Shown here: positions 19,101 to 27,477 of the stretch, one piece after another | Layout of the letters: each line of letters begins with the position of its first letter | Position numbering within the stretch: the stretch's first letter is position 1 | NCBI GenBank assembly: GCA_000686145.1 | Contig: JMMB01000007.1 | Span: forward strand, 1,054,001-1,118,000 | Direction: 5' to 3' | Origin: Peptostreptococcaceae bacterium VA2 | GTDB lineage: Bacteria; Bacillota; Clostridia; Peptostreptococcales; Peptostreptococcaceae | DNA length: 64,000 nucleotides | The notes under the pieces: generated by a model | The model's database searches: none | Told to the model about the DNA's origin: nothing | What the model saw: the letters and a program-made list of their open reading frames with translations, nothing else | Program-made: the position numbers and the translations under genes

Positions 19101-19308
19101 GAAACCATCAGTGCCAGAAGAAAAGCCAAAGGTGCCGGATGAGAAACCATCAGTGCCAGAAGAAAAGCCAAAGGTACCAGATGAGGAAATAAAGAATACA
19201 AATTCGCCTAAAACTGGGGACTTATCATTAGCTCCAAATGCAGTAATTTCTGTAGTTAGTATAAGTACTTTATATATACTGAATAAAAGAAAATTTAAAG
19301 ATAAATAA
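16198..19308 (+). CDS. Repeat-rich SPKTG-anchored surface adhesin under c-di-GMP control
   Basis: A 1036-residue wall-anchored protein. It starts at TTG with AGGGGAGG upstream. Signal peptide 1-30 ends LLLPANA. An adhesin-like beta-sandwich region at about 35-170 and DUF11/isopeptide-type domains to about 590 resemble MSCRAMM-type ligand-binding heads. A SpaA/Cna-B-like domain lies at about 600-680 (LKGAKFLLKD…YYIEEIEAPKGYSL). Then come four acidic 44-residue repeats (about 686-853, the last cut short) and twenty VPDEKPS/VPEEKPE heptads as a rigid stalk. The C-terminus has SPKTG, a hydrophobic segment and KRKFKDK. (S/P)PxTG is the motif used by the Clostridioides class B sortase, and riboswitch-controlled adhesin CD2831 there is a close parallel. 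The ligand is unknown. Confidence 0.9.
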   Translation: MSKKSTGKIIITMLMSLIMCFNILLLPANADEKSEELKSTNSNIEVIIKSDKGEIKNGDHLNFNLEYKAKNGYGSINPGDQISFKIPSWMKGIKFNFPPQHFKDSKIDGDTIVATFGDDAKKALGGYISVSGTADNIITEKIETIQVKVNGVVVGSENIVVTPKDKINDGDNKPSILNRKILKDVDEAVGYDSEGNIISNVYFPALGKVKEYTIYVNEEYSYMYNVRLMDKMPEGMELVTDSLKVEKIDLSNNTKDVTKDVHIYKDSKQLDIAFGNINSKYIVRYKAKITKESDKYINIANLYVNNDSLTSTVVVNNKKEKTRVLEKQSYDTEQVTNDKNETINVASNGEGVKYRIVLNRNKVCLENVKLEDFIPKGMTFVPESLRIGRYDKENNFSWVSDKFKDKINYENDKVTIDFGNIEDYYIIYYDTKIKDVEREYNNKAVVSYDNTTKESIDKVYYKINAGAINAYKAVDKKEIKKGDNQTVVYSINFESFGIFEKGYLSVVDKLNNNVKIIKIEAPEHFTVDIDKNTNTVKVVNDKKEVGYGENLEIKIYTDFKDVENGTTISNTANINNRPTNEVETKKGYAFKGVKVDSEDENLRLKGAKFLLKDKNKQTIKSLVSDENGIIQSELDTWGTYYIEEIEAPKGYSLKNKDIEFMINEDNIGQIIRLDNIENKKLKEVEETSEEIKEEEVTNIDDVKEEKIDSEEVKDDLVTPKVTKPEMKVDETSEETKEEEVTNIDDVKEEKIDSEEVKDDLVTPKVTKPEMKVDETSEETKEEEVTNIDDVKEEKIDSEEVKDDLVTPKVTKPEMKVDETSEETKEEEVTNIDDVKEEKIDSEEVKDDLVTPKVPDEKPPVPEEKPKVPDEKPSVPEEKPEVPDEKPSVPEEKPEVPDEKPSVPEEKPEVPDEKPSVPEEKPEVPDEKPSVPEEKPEVPDEKPSVPQEKPEVPDEKPSVPDEKPSVPDEKPSVPEEKPKVPDEKPSVPEEKPKVPDEEIKNTNSPKTGDLSLAPNAVISVVSISTLYILNKRKFKDK
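18253..18756 (+). repeat. Four 132-bp repeats in the adhesin gene
   Basis: Units start at 18253, 18385, 18517 and 18649 and encode ETSEE(I/T)KEEEVTNIDD… of 44 residues; the fourth stops after 36. The copies are almost identical at the DNA level, so the number is likely to vary between strains. Confidence 0.9.
18754..19188 (+). repeat. 21-bp / 42-bp proline-rich heptad repeats in the adhesin gene
   Basis: Twenty heptads, mostly alternating VPDEKPS and VPEEKPE, plus a partial one, encode a charged proline stalk that would span the wall. The array holds a single Pro-Pro-Val-Pro site at 18769-18780. Confidence 0.92.
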
Positions 19309-19329
19309 CTGGAAATTAATTTATTAAAT

Positions 19330-19400
19330 AAAGTGTGTAATATTTCAAGGTAATAAATAAAGAAATAAAAATTTATCAATGACTGAAATATACACACTTT
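19330..19400 (+). promoter_or_regulatory. Long hairpin between adhesin and sortase genes
   Basis: AAAGTGTGTAATATTTCA pairs with TGAAATATACACACTTT (one bulge) around a 36-base loop. It is not followed by a clear T run, so it is more likely an mRNA-stability or partial-termination element than a full terminator. It would let the adhesin be made in excess over the sortase. Confidence 0.6.
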
Positions 19401-19420
19401 ATATATTTATGAGGTGAAAG

Positions 19421-20125
19421 ATGAAAAAAAATATTAAATTATTGATTAATATATGTTTAATATTTATATTTGTTTATAATTTGATTTGTATATATTCAAA
19501 GCTTGATGATTATAAAAAAGCTGAAAAAACATATAACAAAATACAAGAAATACAAGCTAATAATGTAGAGGATAACCCATTACATAAAATGAATTCTGAT
19601 TTTAAATTTTGGATTAAAATTGATAACACAAATATAAATTATCCAGTAGTTCAAGGTAAAGATAATGAATTTTATTTACACAATGATTTCAATAAAAACA
19701 TTTCGAAATCAGGTAGTGTTTTTATGGATTATAGAAATAAATTATTATCAGATACAAATACTGTGATTTATGGACATAATATGAAAAACAAAACTATGTT
19801 TAGTCAACTAGAAAACTTTAAAAATGAATATTTTTTTAATGAAAATAATAAGATAAGAATTACATTAAAAAATAAAGTATATATATATGAAGTTTTTTCT
19901 GTTTACTATACAGATCCAAGCTACAATTATATATTTTTCAATTTTAAATCAAAAGACGAATATAATCATTATATATATAATGTACTAAAAAAATCTATTT
20001 ATAAATCTAATATTAATGTGGATTGTGAAGATAAGATAATTACTCTTTCTACATGTAGTTATGAATTAAAAGATACAAGGACTGTAGTTCATGCAAAATT
20101 AACTTCTATTAAAAATAAAGAATAA
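19421..20125 (+). CDS. srtB: Class B sortase
   Basis: A 234-residue membrane-anchored transpeptidase with an N-terminal signal anchor (about 5-25). Catalytic features are His in NTVIYGHNMKNKTMF, Cys in ITLSTCSYE and Arg in KDTRTVVHAKL; the phrase WIKIDNTNINYPVVQGKDN is typical of class B sortases. It should attach the adjacent SPKTG protein to the cell wall. GAGGTGAAAG lies before the ATG. It has no evident promoter of its own and probably shares the riboswitch-controlled transcript. Confidence 0.95.
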   Translation: MKKNIKLLINICLIFIFVYNLICIYSKLDDYKKAEKTYNKIQEIQANNVEDNPLHKMNSDFKFWIKIDNTNINYPVVQGKDNEFYLHNDFNKNISKSGSVFMDYRNKLLSDTNTVIYGHNMKNKTMFSQLENFKNEYFFNENNKIRITLKNKVYIYEVFSVYYTDPSYNYIFFNFKSKDEYNHYIYNVLKKSIYKSNINVDCEDKIITLSTCSYELKDTRTVVHAKLTSIKNKE

Positions 20126-20173
20126 TAAGTGTATGGAAAGATTAAAACATTTATTATTCTTTTTAAATTCTAT

Positions 20174-20219
20174 AATCCTATATAAAATGATTATAACTTA
20201 ATGATTTATAGGATTCTTT
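20174..20219 (+). terminator. Possible terminator after srtB
   Basis: AATCCTATA pairs with TATAGGATT around about 24 bases and is followed by CTTTAA. The T run is weak. The rest of 20126-20467 is AT-rich with no gene. Confidence 0.5.
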
Positions 20220-20389
20220 AATATAAAAGTTAAATTTAATAAATTGAAATGTATGGATATAAATAGTAAATAAGTTGCTTAAATTATAATATGATTAAAT
20301 TTGTATCAATAAGTAAATAATAAATAAAACATAAATATGTTTTGTTTGTGCTTAAAACATCAATAAGTAACCAGTATATGACTTTTATG

Positions 20390-20418
20390 TTGTTAATTTA
20401 TACTATTTTTGATAATAT
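20390..20418 (+). promoter_or_regulatory. Promoter candidate for pnp
   Basis: TTGTTA, 17 bases, TAATAT, ending 50 bases before the pnp start. Because the cassette separates pnp from rpsO and is off without c-di-GMP, pnp needs its own promoter. Confidence 0.45.
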
Positions 20419-20467
20419 AGTACATAGGATGATAAAAGCGGTTTTAATAAAGAGGAGGCAAGCATTA

Positions 20468-22582
20468 ATGTTTGAACATAAAATATTTAAAATGGATTTA
20501 GCAGGAAGAGAATTTTCTGTTGAAATAGGAAAAATAGCAGAACTTGCTAGCGGAAGTGCAATACTTAGATATTGTGATACTATGGTTATGGTAAACGTAT
20601 CAAAATCAGCAAAACCAAGAGACGGAATAGATTTCTTCCCACTAAGTGTTGACTATGAGGAAAAATTATATTCAGTAGGTAAGATACCAGGCGGATTTTT
20701 AAAGAGAGAAGGAAGACCTTCAGAAAAAGCGATACTTACTTCTAGACTTATAGATAGACCAATAAGACCATTATTCCCAAAAGGGTTTAGAAATGATGTA
20801 CAAGTAGTTGCTACTGTACTATCAGTAGATCAAGATTGTACACCTGATGTAGTTGCTATGATAGGTTCATCAATTGCATTATCAATATCTGAGATACCAT
20901 TTAATGGACCTACAGGATCTATAGTAGTAGGGCTTGTTGATGATGTGCTTGTAGTAAACCCAACAGCAGAACAAAGAGAAAAAAGTTCTATGCACCTTGT
21001 AGTATCAGGAACTAAAGATGCTATAATGATGGTTGAAGCAGGTGGAGATGAAATACCAGATGCGTTAATGCTTGAAGCTATATTATTTGCTCACGAAGAA
21101 ATTAAAAAAGTAGTAGCATTTATAGAAGAAATAGTAGCAGCAGTTGGAAAAGAAAAAATTGAAATAGCACTTCATACAATAGACGAAGATGTTGAAAAAG
21201 CAGTTCGTGAATTTGCAACAGCAGATATGAAAGAAGCTGTTAAAACTATAGAAAAACTTGAAAGAATGGAAAAAATGGATGCAGTAAAGGAAGCTACTTT
21301 TACTCATTTTGAAGAAATAGTAGCAGATTTCGGTGGAGATATAGAAGAAACTCTACATGCAATAATAAAAGAAGAAGTTAGAAAGCTTATAGTACATGAA
21401 AATATAAGACCAGATAACAGAAAGCCAGATGAAATAAGACCAATATGGTGTGATAATGGATTTATACCTAGAACTCATGGTTCTGGACTATTTACAAGAG
21501 GTCAAACTCAAGTTATGTCAATAACTACTCTTGGAGCTCTTGGAGAAGCACAAATATTAGATGGACTTGATGAAGAAGAAAACAAAAGATACATGCATAA
21601 CTACAACTTCCCTGCATACAGTGTTGGTGAAGCTAGACCATCAAGGGGACCAGGAAGAAGAGAAATAGGTCATGGAGCATTAGCTGAAAGAGCATTAGTA
21701 CCAGTACTACCTTCAAAAGAAGACTTCCCTTATGCAATAAGAGTTGTTTCAGAAGTATTAAGTTCAAATGGTTCAACATCTCAAGGTAGTGTATGTGGTT
21801 CAACATTATCACTTTTAGATGCTGGTGTACCTATAAAGGACATGGTAGCAGGTATTGCTATGGGTCTTATAAAGCATGATGACAAAGTTGCAGTATTATC
21901 AGATATACAAGGTATGGAAGATCACTTAGGAGATATGGACTTTAAAGTTGCAGGAACTGAAAAAGGTATAACTGCTATACAAATGGATATAAAAATAGCA
22001 GGTATCGATGAGCAAGTTTTAAGAGATGCTCTTACTCAAGCTAAAGTTGGTAGAATACACATATTAAACCAAATGAGAAAAACAATATCAGCTCCTAATC
22101 CAGAGTTATCTAGATATGCTCCTAAAATAATAACAATGAGAATAAACCCAGATAAGATAAGAGACGTTATAGGGCCAGGTGGAAAGATTATCACTAAGAT
22201 AATCGATGAAACTGGAGTTAAAATTGACATAGAACAAGATGGTGAAGTATTTATCGGTGGAATAGACCCAGAAATGATAGCACTTGCTCAAAAACGTATA
22301 ACTGATATAGTTGCTGAAGCTGAAGTGGGACAAACATATAAGGGTAAGGTAAGTAGAATAATGAACTTTGGAGCTTTCGTTGAAGTACTTCCAGGAAAAG
22401 AAGGATTACTTCATATATCTCATATATCTCATGAGAGAGTTGCTAAAGTAGAAGATGTATTAAATGTAGGGGATGAAGTAGAAGTTAAAGTAACTGAAAT
22501 AGATGAAAAGGGAAGAGTAAATTTATCTAGAAAAGTTCTTTTACCTAAGCCTGAAAGAGTAGAGAAAAAAGAAGAAAAATAA
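20468..22582 (+). CDS. pnp: Polynucleotide phosphorylase
   Basis: A 704-residue 3'-5' exoribonuclease using phosphate, part of mRNA decay. It has two RNase PH domains (about 10-140 and 310-540; [15 protein letters not shown] and [16 protein letters not shown] with [11 protein letters not shown]), a linking helical domain, KH ([14 protein letters not shown], about 560) and S1 ([15 protein letters not shown], about 625). The frame is open from 20342, but the ATG at 20468 has AAGAGGAGGCAAGC upstream and gives the normal N-terminus [14 protein letters not shown]. Confidence 0.98.
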   Translation: MFEHKIFKMDLAGREFSVEIGKIAELASGSAILRYCDTMVMVNVSKSAKPRDGIDFFPLSVDYEEKLYSVGKIPGGFLKREGRPSEKAILTSRLIDRPIRPLFPKGFRNDVQVVATVLSVDQDCTPDVVAMIGSSIALSISEIPFNGPTGSIVVGLVDDVLVVNPTAEQREKSSMHLVVSGTKDAIMMVEAGGDEIPDALMLEAILFAHEEIKKVVAFIEEIVAAVGKEKIEIALHTIDEDVEKAVREFATADMKEAVKTIEKLERMEKMDAVKEATFTHFEEIVADFGGDIEETLHAIIKEEVRKLIVHENIRPDNRKPDEIRPIWCDNGFIPRTHGSGLFTRGQTQVMSITTLGALGEAQILDGLDEEENKRYMHNYNFPAYSVGEARPSRGPGRREIGHGALAERALVPVLPSKEDFPYAIRVVSEVLSSNGSTSQGSVCGSTLSLLDAGVPIKDMVAGIAMGLIKHDDKVAVLSDIQGMEDHLGDMDFKVAGTEKGITAIQMDIKIAGIDEQVLRDALTQAKVGRIHILNQMRKTISAPNPELSRYAPKIITMRINPDKIRDVIGPGGKIITKIIDETGVKIDIEQDGEVFIGGIDPEMIALAQKRITDIVAEAEVGQTYKGKVSRIMNFGAFVEVLPGKEGLLHISHISHERVAKVEDVLNVGDEVEVKVTEIDEKGRVNLSRKVLLPKPERVEKKEEK

Positions 22583-22588
22583 TACATT

Positions 22589-22616
22589 AAGAAGCCTAGT
22601 CTAGGCTTCTTTTTTG
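22589..22616 (+). terminator. pnp terminator
   Basis: AAGAAGCCTAG pairs with CTAGGCTTCTT, followed by Ts. Confidence 0.85.
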
Positions 22617-22769
22617 TTGTATCAATATTTCAACCTCAAAACTATATATAAGTCATAAATATATGAACAAGCTAATAATATATATAAAGAAATAATTTGT
22701 ACATGTTAGAGAAATAGTATTAGATAGAGCACTTTAACATGTGTAAAGATAGTATAGGAGGAAAAATCA

Positions 22770-23510
22770 ATGATAATGATGGTAGTTAGCAAAAATAAAC
22801 TAAAAAAAATCATTATATCGGTAGTAGTGGTTATATTAGCAATAATGGGTATAGTATTTATGGTAAAGCAAAGTAAAAGTGACGCTACATTTAACATATT
22901 TGATTTAGCAGATACACCCTATTACCAAGGAACAAAAGTAGAAAGTGGATATGTGGCACTAACATGTAACGTAGATCTCGGATGGGAAAGCGAATATGTA
23001 GAGGGGATACTTAAAGTTTTAGAAAAAGAAGATGTAAAGATAACATTTAATGTAACTGGACGATGGGCAGAGAAAAATCCGGAATTGCTTCTTAAAATTA
23101 AAGAGCAAGGTCATGAAATAGGAAATCATGGTCATAGACATTTAGACTATGCTAAGCTATCTTATGAAGAAAATTTAGATCAAATACAAACATCTAAAAA
23201 GATAATAGAAGATATAATAAAAGAAAAGACTAAATTTTTTCAAGCTCCGTCAGGGTCCTTTGGTGAAGGTACAATGAAAGCTGCAAAAGAGCTAGGATAT
23301 ACATGTATAAAATGGGATGTTGACACAATAGACTGGAAATATAGAGAAGAGCCAGAAGTGATAGTAGATAGGATCAAAAAGAAAGATATTCAAGACAATA
23401 GTATAGTTTTGATGCACCCAACAAATGCAACAACAAAATGTGTAGGAGATATAATTCAAATAATTAGAGACAAAGGATTAAAGCCAGGTAAACTAAGTGA
23501 TATATTCTAA
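22770..23510 (+). CDS. ylxY: Polysaccharide deacetylase, YlxY-like
   Basis: A 246-residue NodB-fold protein with an N-terminal membrane anchor (about 12-34). It occupies the place of ylxY between pnp and mlpA in Bacillus. The zinc pair is present in NHGHRHLDYA (HxxxH), and the C-terminal His in IVLMHPT. Motif 1 is ALTCNVDLGWES rather than TFDDG, and the RxPxG motif reads QAPSG with Gln for Arg, so activity on peptidoglycan or another glycan is uncertain. AGGAGGAAAAATCA lies before the first ATG; starts two or three codons later are possible. Confidence 0.87.
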   Translation: MIMMVVSKNKLKKIIISVVVVILAIMGIVFMVKQSKSDATFNIFDLADTPYYQGTKVESGYVALTCNVDLGWESEYVEGILKVLEKEDVKITFNVTGRWAEKNPELLLKIKEQGHEIGNHGHRHLDYAKLSYEENLDQIQTSKKIIEDIIKEKTKFFQAPSGSFGEGTMKAAKELGYTCIKWDVDTIDWKYREEPEVIVDRIKKKDIQDNSIVLMHPTNATTKCVGDIIQIIRDKGLKPGKLSDIF

Positions 23511-23678
23511 AACAAGAATATATTAAAATAATATAAAATTTACATATCATAATAGCACTAAAGGTTGAATAAATAAGGGGGGTAACTTATAATTTAATAC
23601 ATGTATATATAAACAATAAATTATAAGTTAATATAGATACAATAAAATATAAAAAGACAATATAAATGGAGGTTTGAT

Positions 23679-24920
23679 ATGTATAAAACACACGTATTAG
23701 ATAATGGGCTTACGATAATAGGAGAAGAAATACAACATGTAAAATCTATATCTTTAGGGGTATGGATAAATGCTGGATCAAGTATAGAAAATAAAAAAGT
23801 AAGTGGGGTATCTCATTTCATTGAACATATGTTATTTAAAGGTACTAAAAATAGAACATCTAAAGATATCGCAAATCAAATAGATAATTTGGGTGGGCAA
23901 ATAAATGCATTCACTAGTAAAGAATGCACATGCTATTATGTTAAATTGTTAGATTCTCATATAAATATAGGACTAGATATTTTAAGTGATATGATTTTAA
24001 ATCCACTATTTGATAAAAATGATATAGATAAAGAAAGATTAGTAATACTTGAAGAACTAAAAATGTATGAAGACTCACCAGAAGATTTAGCATATGACTT
24101 GTTAACAGAAAATGTATATGCTGGTGATGGATTAGGAATGAACATTATAGGTACAACAAAATCATTATATGATATAAACCAAGAAGAAATATTAACTTAT
24201 TTTAAAGATTATTATGTTCCTAATAATTCTGTAATATCAATATCTGGAAACTTTAATTTCGAAGAAATGGTAAAGAAAATAGAAGAAAAATTCAAGTTAT
24301 GGGAAAGGAAAGAAGTAGAAATTGAGATCAAAAAGGCAGAATTTAAAAATTGTTTTGTAACTAAAAATAAGGATACAGAACAAGTAAACCTAGCCATGAG
24401 TCTAGAGACAATATCATCTGAAAATATTGAAGAAGTTTATGCATTAGCTATAGTAAATACTGTATTTGGAGGAAGTATAAGTTCTAGACTATTCCAAAAA
24501 ATAAGAGAAGAAGAAAGTTTAGTATACTCAATATATTCATCTCAAAGTTTATATAAAAAATGTGGAGAGCTAGGAATATTTGCAAGCATGAGTAACGAAA
24601 ATCTAGAAGATGTATATAATTTAATTATAGAAGAAATTAAAGTATTAAGAGAAAACTATCTTACAGATAAAGAAATAAAAGAAACTAAAGAACAATTAAA
24701 AGGAAGTTATATATTAGGTTTAGAGAGCACTAGTAGCAGAATGATGTCTATAGGGAAGGCTATGCTTTTAAACAATAGAGTAAAAACTACAGACGATATA
24801 CTTAAGAGTATAGATGACGTAGATAAAAAAACAATAAACAGAGTTATAGATAAAACATTTGATTTAGAAAAACTAGGAATATGTATAGTAGGTAAAGATG
24901 TAGAAGAAATTAAATTTTAA
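23679..24920 (+). CDS. mlpA: M16 family zinc peptidase MlpA/YmxG
   Basis: A 413-residue insulinase-family peptidase. The inverted zinc motif HFIEH is at 46-50, with the downstream Glu in EELKMYEDSPEDL; the C-terminal half has the RxxY region SRLFQKIREEESLVYSIYS. The single-chain length and position after ylxY match the Bacillus processing-protease-like MlpA. Substrate unknown. The 168 bases upstream hold no gene; GGAGGTTTGAT precedes the ATG. Confidence 0.93.
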   Translation: MYKTHVLDNGLTIIGEEIQHVKSISLGVWINAGSSIENKKVSGVSHFIEHMLFKGTKNRTSKDIANQIDNLGGQINAFTSKECTCYYVKLLDSHINIGLDILSDMILNPLFDKNDIDKERLVILEELKMYEDSPEDLAYDLLTENVYAGDGLGMNIIGTTKSLYDINQEEILTYFKDYYVPNNSVISISGNFNFEEMVKKIEEKFKLWERKEVEIEIKKAEFKNCFVTKNKDTEQVNLAMSLETISSENIEEVYALAIVNTVFGGSISSRLFQKIREEESLVYSIYSSQSLYKKCGELGIFASMSNENLEDVYNLIIEEIKVLRENYLTDKEIKETKEQLKGSYILGLESTSSRMMSIGKAMLLNNRVKTTDDILKSIDDVDKKTINRVIDKTFDLEKLGICIVGKDVEEIKF

Positions 24921-24945
24921 TAGAAAAACTATTGGGGGGATAAAA

Positions 24946-25191
24946 ATGAATTTATCTGAAATAGCAGGTAAAGAAATAGTTAACTTAGTTACAGGAGAAA
25001 GATTAGGGGTAATTGGAGAATGTGACCTTATATTAGACGAAACTACAGGAGATATACTGGCATTATTAATACCCAGAGAAAGAGGTTTCTTTGGGATTAG
25101 AAAAGATAAGTCAGTACTTGAAGTACCATGGAGAAGTGTAAGAAAAATAGGAAATGATATGATAATAATAGAATATGATGGAGTGTACTAG
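24946..25191 (+). CDS. ymxH: YlmC/YmxH family PRC-barrel protein
   Basis: An 81-residue PRC-barrel protein of the YlmC/YmxH group, linked to sporulation by family name. It shows LSEIAGKEIVNLVTGERLG, then ERGFFGIRKDKS and EVPWRSVRKIGNDMIII. It follows mlpA by 25 bases and precedes aspartokinase by nine, as in Bacillus. GGGGGGAT lies upstream. The molecular role is unknown. Confidence 0.92.
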   Translation: MNLSEIAGKEIVNLVTGERLGVIGECDLILDETTGDILALLIPRERGFFGIRKDKSVLEVPWRSVRKIGNDMIIIEYDGVY

Positions 25192-25200
25192 GGGGGCAAT

Positions 25201-26415
25201 ATGGAGATTTTAGTTCAAAAATTTGGTGGTACATCAGTTGAATCATATGAAAAAATGAATGAAGTCTGCAAAATAGTAAAATCATATAAAGAGCAAAATG
25301 AAGAATTAGGATTAGTTGTAGTCGTTTCAGCTATGGGAAGAAAAGGGGCTCCATATGCTACGGATACACTGATAAATTTATGCAGTGAGATAAATGAAAA
25401 TCCTCAAAAAAGAGAACTAGATATTATAATGAGTTGTGGAGAAATGATATCTGGAACAATACTTGTTAATATGTTAAAAGTAAGAAACATAGATGCTGTA
25501 TTTTTGACAGGTTATCAAGCTGGAATAATAACTACAAGTGATTTTAATAATGCGAAAATAATAGATATTAAGCCAAAAAAAATCAAGCAAGAACTAGAAA
25601 ATAAAAAAGTTGTTGTAATAGCAGGGTTTCAAGGCTCAACAGAAGATGGAGAAATAACTACCCTAGGTAGAGGCGGGAGTGACACATCAGCAGTAGCTAT
25701 AGGGAAAGCTTTAGAATGCGATATAGTAGAAATATATACAGATGTAGATGGTATAATGACTGCAGATCCAAGAGTAGAACCTGATGCTAAAGTATTAAGC
25801 TGCATAGATTATGAAGAAGTGTTTCAAATGGCTGACAAAGGAGCAAAAGTTATTCATCCAAGAGCGGTTCAATTAGCTAAAAGTGGAAATATAACATTAG
25901 CTATAAAAAATACTTTAAACCAAAATTCTAAAGGAACAAAAATTTGTTTAAAATGTAAAGGTGAAAGTGTTGAGTATGAACAAGAAAATAGTCTTATGGC
26001 TGCTGTTGCTAATGAAGATAATATAGCACAAGTTAAAATTAAAACTAGTGAAGATGTTTTTACTCAGATACTAAATGAAATAGAAAAGAAAAATATAAGC
26101 ATAGATATGATTAATTTCTTTATACAAGAAAAAAGTTTTGTTGTAGAAGAAGAATCAGTGGAAGAACTAGAAAATATATTGAAAGATTTTAACACTCAAT
26201 ATCAGATAAATAAAAATTGTGCAAAAGTAACTTTAATAGGCGATAAGATAAGTGGAACTCCAGGAGTGATGGCTAAGATAGTAAGGATATTATCAAAATC
26301 AAACATATCACTTCTTCAAACATCTGATTCAAGCATGACCATATCATGTTTAGTAAACAAAGATGACATGTCAAAAACAGTACATGCAATTCATAATGAA
26401 TTTTATCTAAAATAA
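25201..26415 (+). CDS. dapG: Aspartokinase
   Basis: A 404-residue enzyme phosphorylating aspartate, the first step to diaminopimelate, lysine, threonine and methionine. The N-terminus QKFGGTSVES and the motif TTLGRGGSDTSAVAIGKAL define the kinase domain; two ACT domains follow from about 265 (VANEDNIAQVKIKT, and VTLIGDKISGTPGVMAKI). It is monofunctional. By position after ymxH it is the counterpart of Bacillus dapG, but the paralogue and its feedback effector cannot be assigned from sequence alone. The ribosome site GGGGGG overlaps the ymxH stop region. Confidence 0.92.
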   Translation: MEILVQKFGGTSVESYEKMNEVCKIVKSYKEQNEELGLVVVVSAMGRKGAPYATDTLINLCSEINENPQKRELDIIMSCGEMISGTILVNMLKVRNIDAVFLTGYQAGIITTSDFNNAKIIDIKPKKIKQELENKKVVVIAGFQGSTEDGEITTLGRGGSDTSAVAIGKALECDIVEIYTDVDGIMTADPRVEPDAKVLSCIDYEEVFQMADKGAKVIHPRAVQLAKSGNITLAIKNTLNQNSKGTKICLKCKGESVEYEQENSLMAAVANEDNIAQVKIKTSEDVFTQILNEIEKKNISIDMINFFIQEKSFVVEEESVEELENILKDFNTQYQINKNCAKVTLIGDKISGTPGVMAKIVRILSKSNISLLQTSDSSMTISCLVNKDDMSKTVHAIHNEFYLK

Positions 26416-26558
26416 AAAAATAATGTAATACTTTTTCAAAATGAATTTAAAACCTATTTAAAAATAAAAATGTTATTAAATAGAATTTTCAAAATGAATT
26501 TTTTGAATATATTTGGAAATAATAAGTTCAAAGTAGATTTATGAGAGGAGTATTACAT

Positions 26559-27356
26559 ATGAAATATTATGAAGATAATATTAATTTTAATAATCATATA
26601 GAGTTTTCCAAAAAAGAAGATAAAGATAAAAGAACTACCCAAAATCACTCACAAGAAGAATCTAGTAATGAAAGTGAAGAAATACAGAATATAAAACAAA
26701 TGGGTGTTCCAAATATGCCTCAAAAAGATTCAAAAGAAATTCAATGTATTACTATAATAGGAGAAATTGAAGGTCATTTCGTAGGTAATCCACAAAAAAA
26801 AGCAACTAAATATGAACATATAATACCAATGCTTTATGCAGTAGAAGAAAGCCCTGAAATAAAAGGAGTTTTAGTTATATTAAATACTATAGGAGGCGAT
26901 GTAGAAGCGGGTCTTGCTATAGCAGAACTTTTAAACAGCGTATCTAAAAAAGTAGTTACCCTTGTTTTAGGAGGAAGCCATAGTATAGGAGTACCTCTTG
27001 CAACAGCTGGAGACTATTCTTTTATAGCACCTACTGCAACGATGATAGTTCATCCTATTAGAACTAACGGATTAGTTATAGGGGTAAATGAAACTTTTGA
27101 GTATTTTAAAAAAATGCAAGAGAGAATCGTAGAATTTGTAGTTAGAACTTCAAATATAGAAAGAGAAAAATTACAACAGTTAATGCATTCAAAAGATGAA
27201 CTTGTAAGTGACGTAGGTAGTGTATTGATAGGTAAAGAAGCAGTAAAATGTGGTCTTATAAATGAAGTGGGCGGACTTAAAGAGGCGTTAGTTAAGTTGA
27301 AATCACTAATAAAAGAGTCTGAAGAAAATAATATAGATAATAAAGATGATAAATAG
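26559..27356 (+). CDS. tepA: ClpP-like serine protease TepA
   Basis: A 265-residue ClpP/crotonase-fold protein related to translocation-enhancing protein TepA. The nucleophile Ser lies in LGGSHSIGVPLAT and the His in TMIVHPIRTNG, with GDVEAGLAIAELL before. The first 60 residues are polar and charged. An ATG at 26541 is in frame, but GAGAGGAGTATTACAT places the start at ATG 26559. It lies before ftsK/spoIIIE as in Bacillus. Confidence 0.9.
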   Translation: MKYYEDNINFNNHIEFSKKEDKDKRTTQNHSQEESSNESEEIQNIKQMGVPNMPQKDSKEIQCITIIGEIEGHFVGNPQKKATKYEHIIPMLYAVEESPEIKGVLVILNTIGGDVEAGLAIAELLNSVSKKVVTLVLGGSHSIGVPLATAGDYSFIAPTATMIVHPIRTNGLVIGVNETFEYFKKMQERIVEFVVRTSNIEREKLQQLMHSKDELVSDVGSVLIGKEAVKCGLINEVGGLKEALVKLKSLIKESEENNIDNKDDK

Positions 27357-27379
27357 ATTTGTTCAAATAATACAAAATA

Positions 27380-27388
27380 TGATATAAT
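27380..27388 (+). promoter_or_regulatory. Extended -10 promoter candidate for ftsK/spoIIIE
   Basis: TGATATAAT with a weak TTCAAA at 27362. The RNA would begin just before the hairpin at 27403. Confidence 0.4.
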
Positions 27389-27402
27389 TGAATAATATAA
27401 CG

Positions 27403-27435
27403 AAAGTGTTAGTGTTAAGGCATTAACACTTTTTG
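27403..27435 (+). terminator. tepA terminator or ftsK leader hairpin
   Basis: AAAGTGTTA pairs with TAACACTTT, loop of 12 bases, five Ts. It ends 40 bases before the ftsK start and could work as the tepA terminator or as an attenuator. Confidence 0.7.
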
Positions 27436-27477
27436 CTATGATTGGACTAGCTAAATTACAAATAAGAGGTGAGATGG

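Noticed and set aside
18683-19201. Other long frames in the repeat region, on both strands
   Set aside because: Same cause: low-complexity repeats with a 21-base period stay open in all three phases.
18117-19397. A 426-codon open frame on the minus strand across the adhesin repeats
   Set aside because: It exists only because the repeat units lack stops in that phase; its product is a monotonous Ser/Gly/Phe repeat with no ribosome site. The plus-strand adhesin explains the sequence.
16198-20125. Adhesin and sortase as part of a pilus operon
   Set aside because: There is one substrate and a class B sortase, no second pilin and no class C sortase; a single wall-anchored adhesin fits better.
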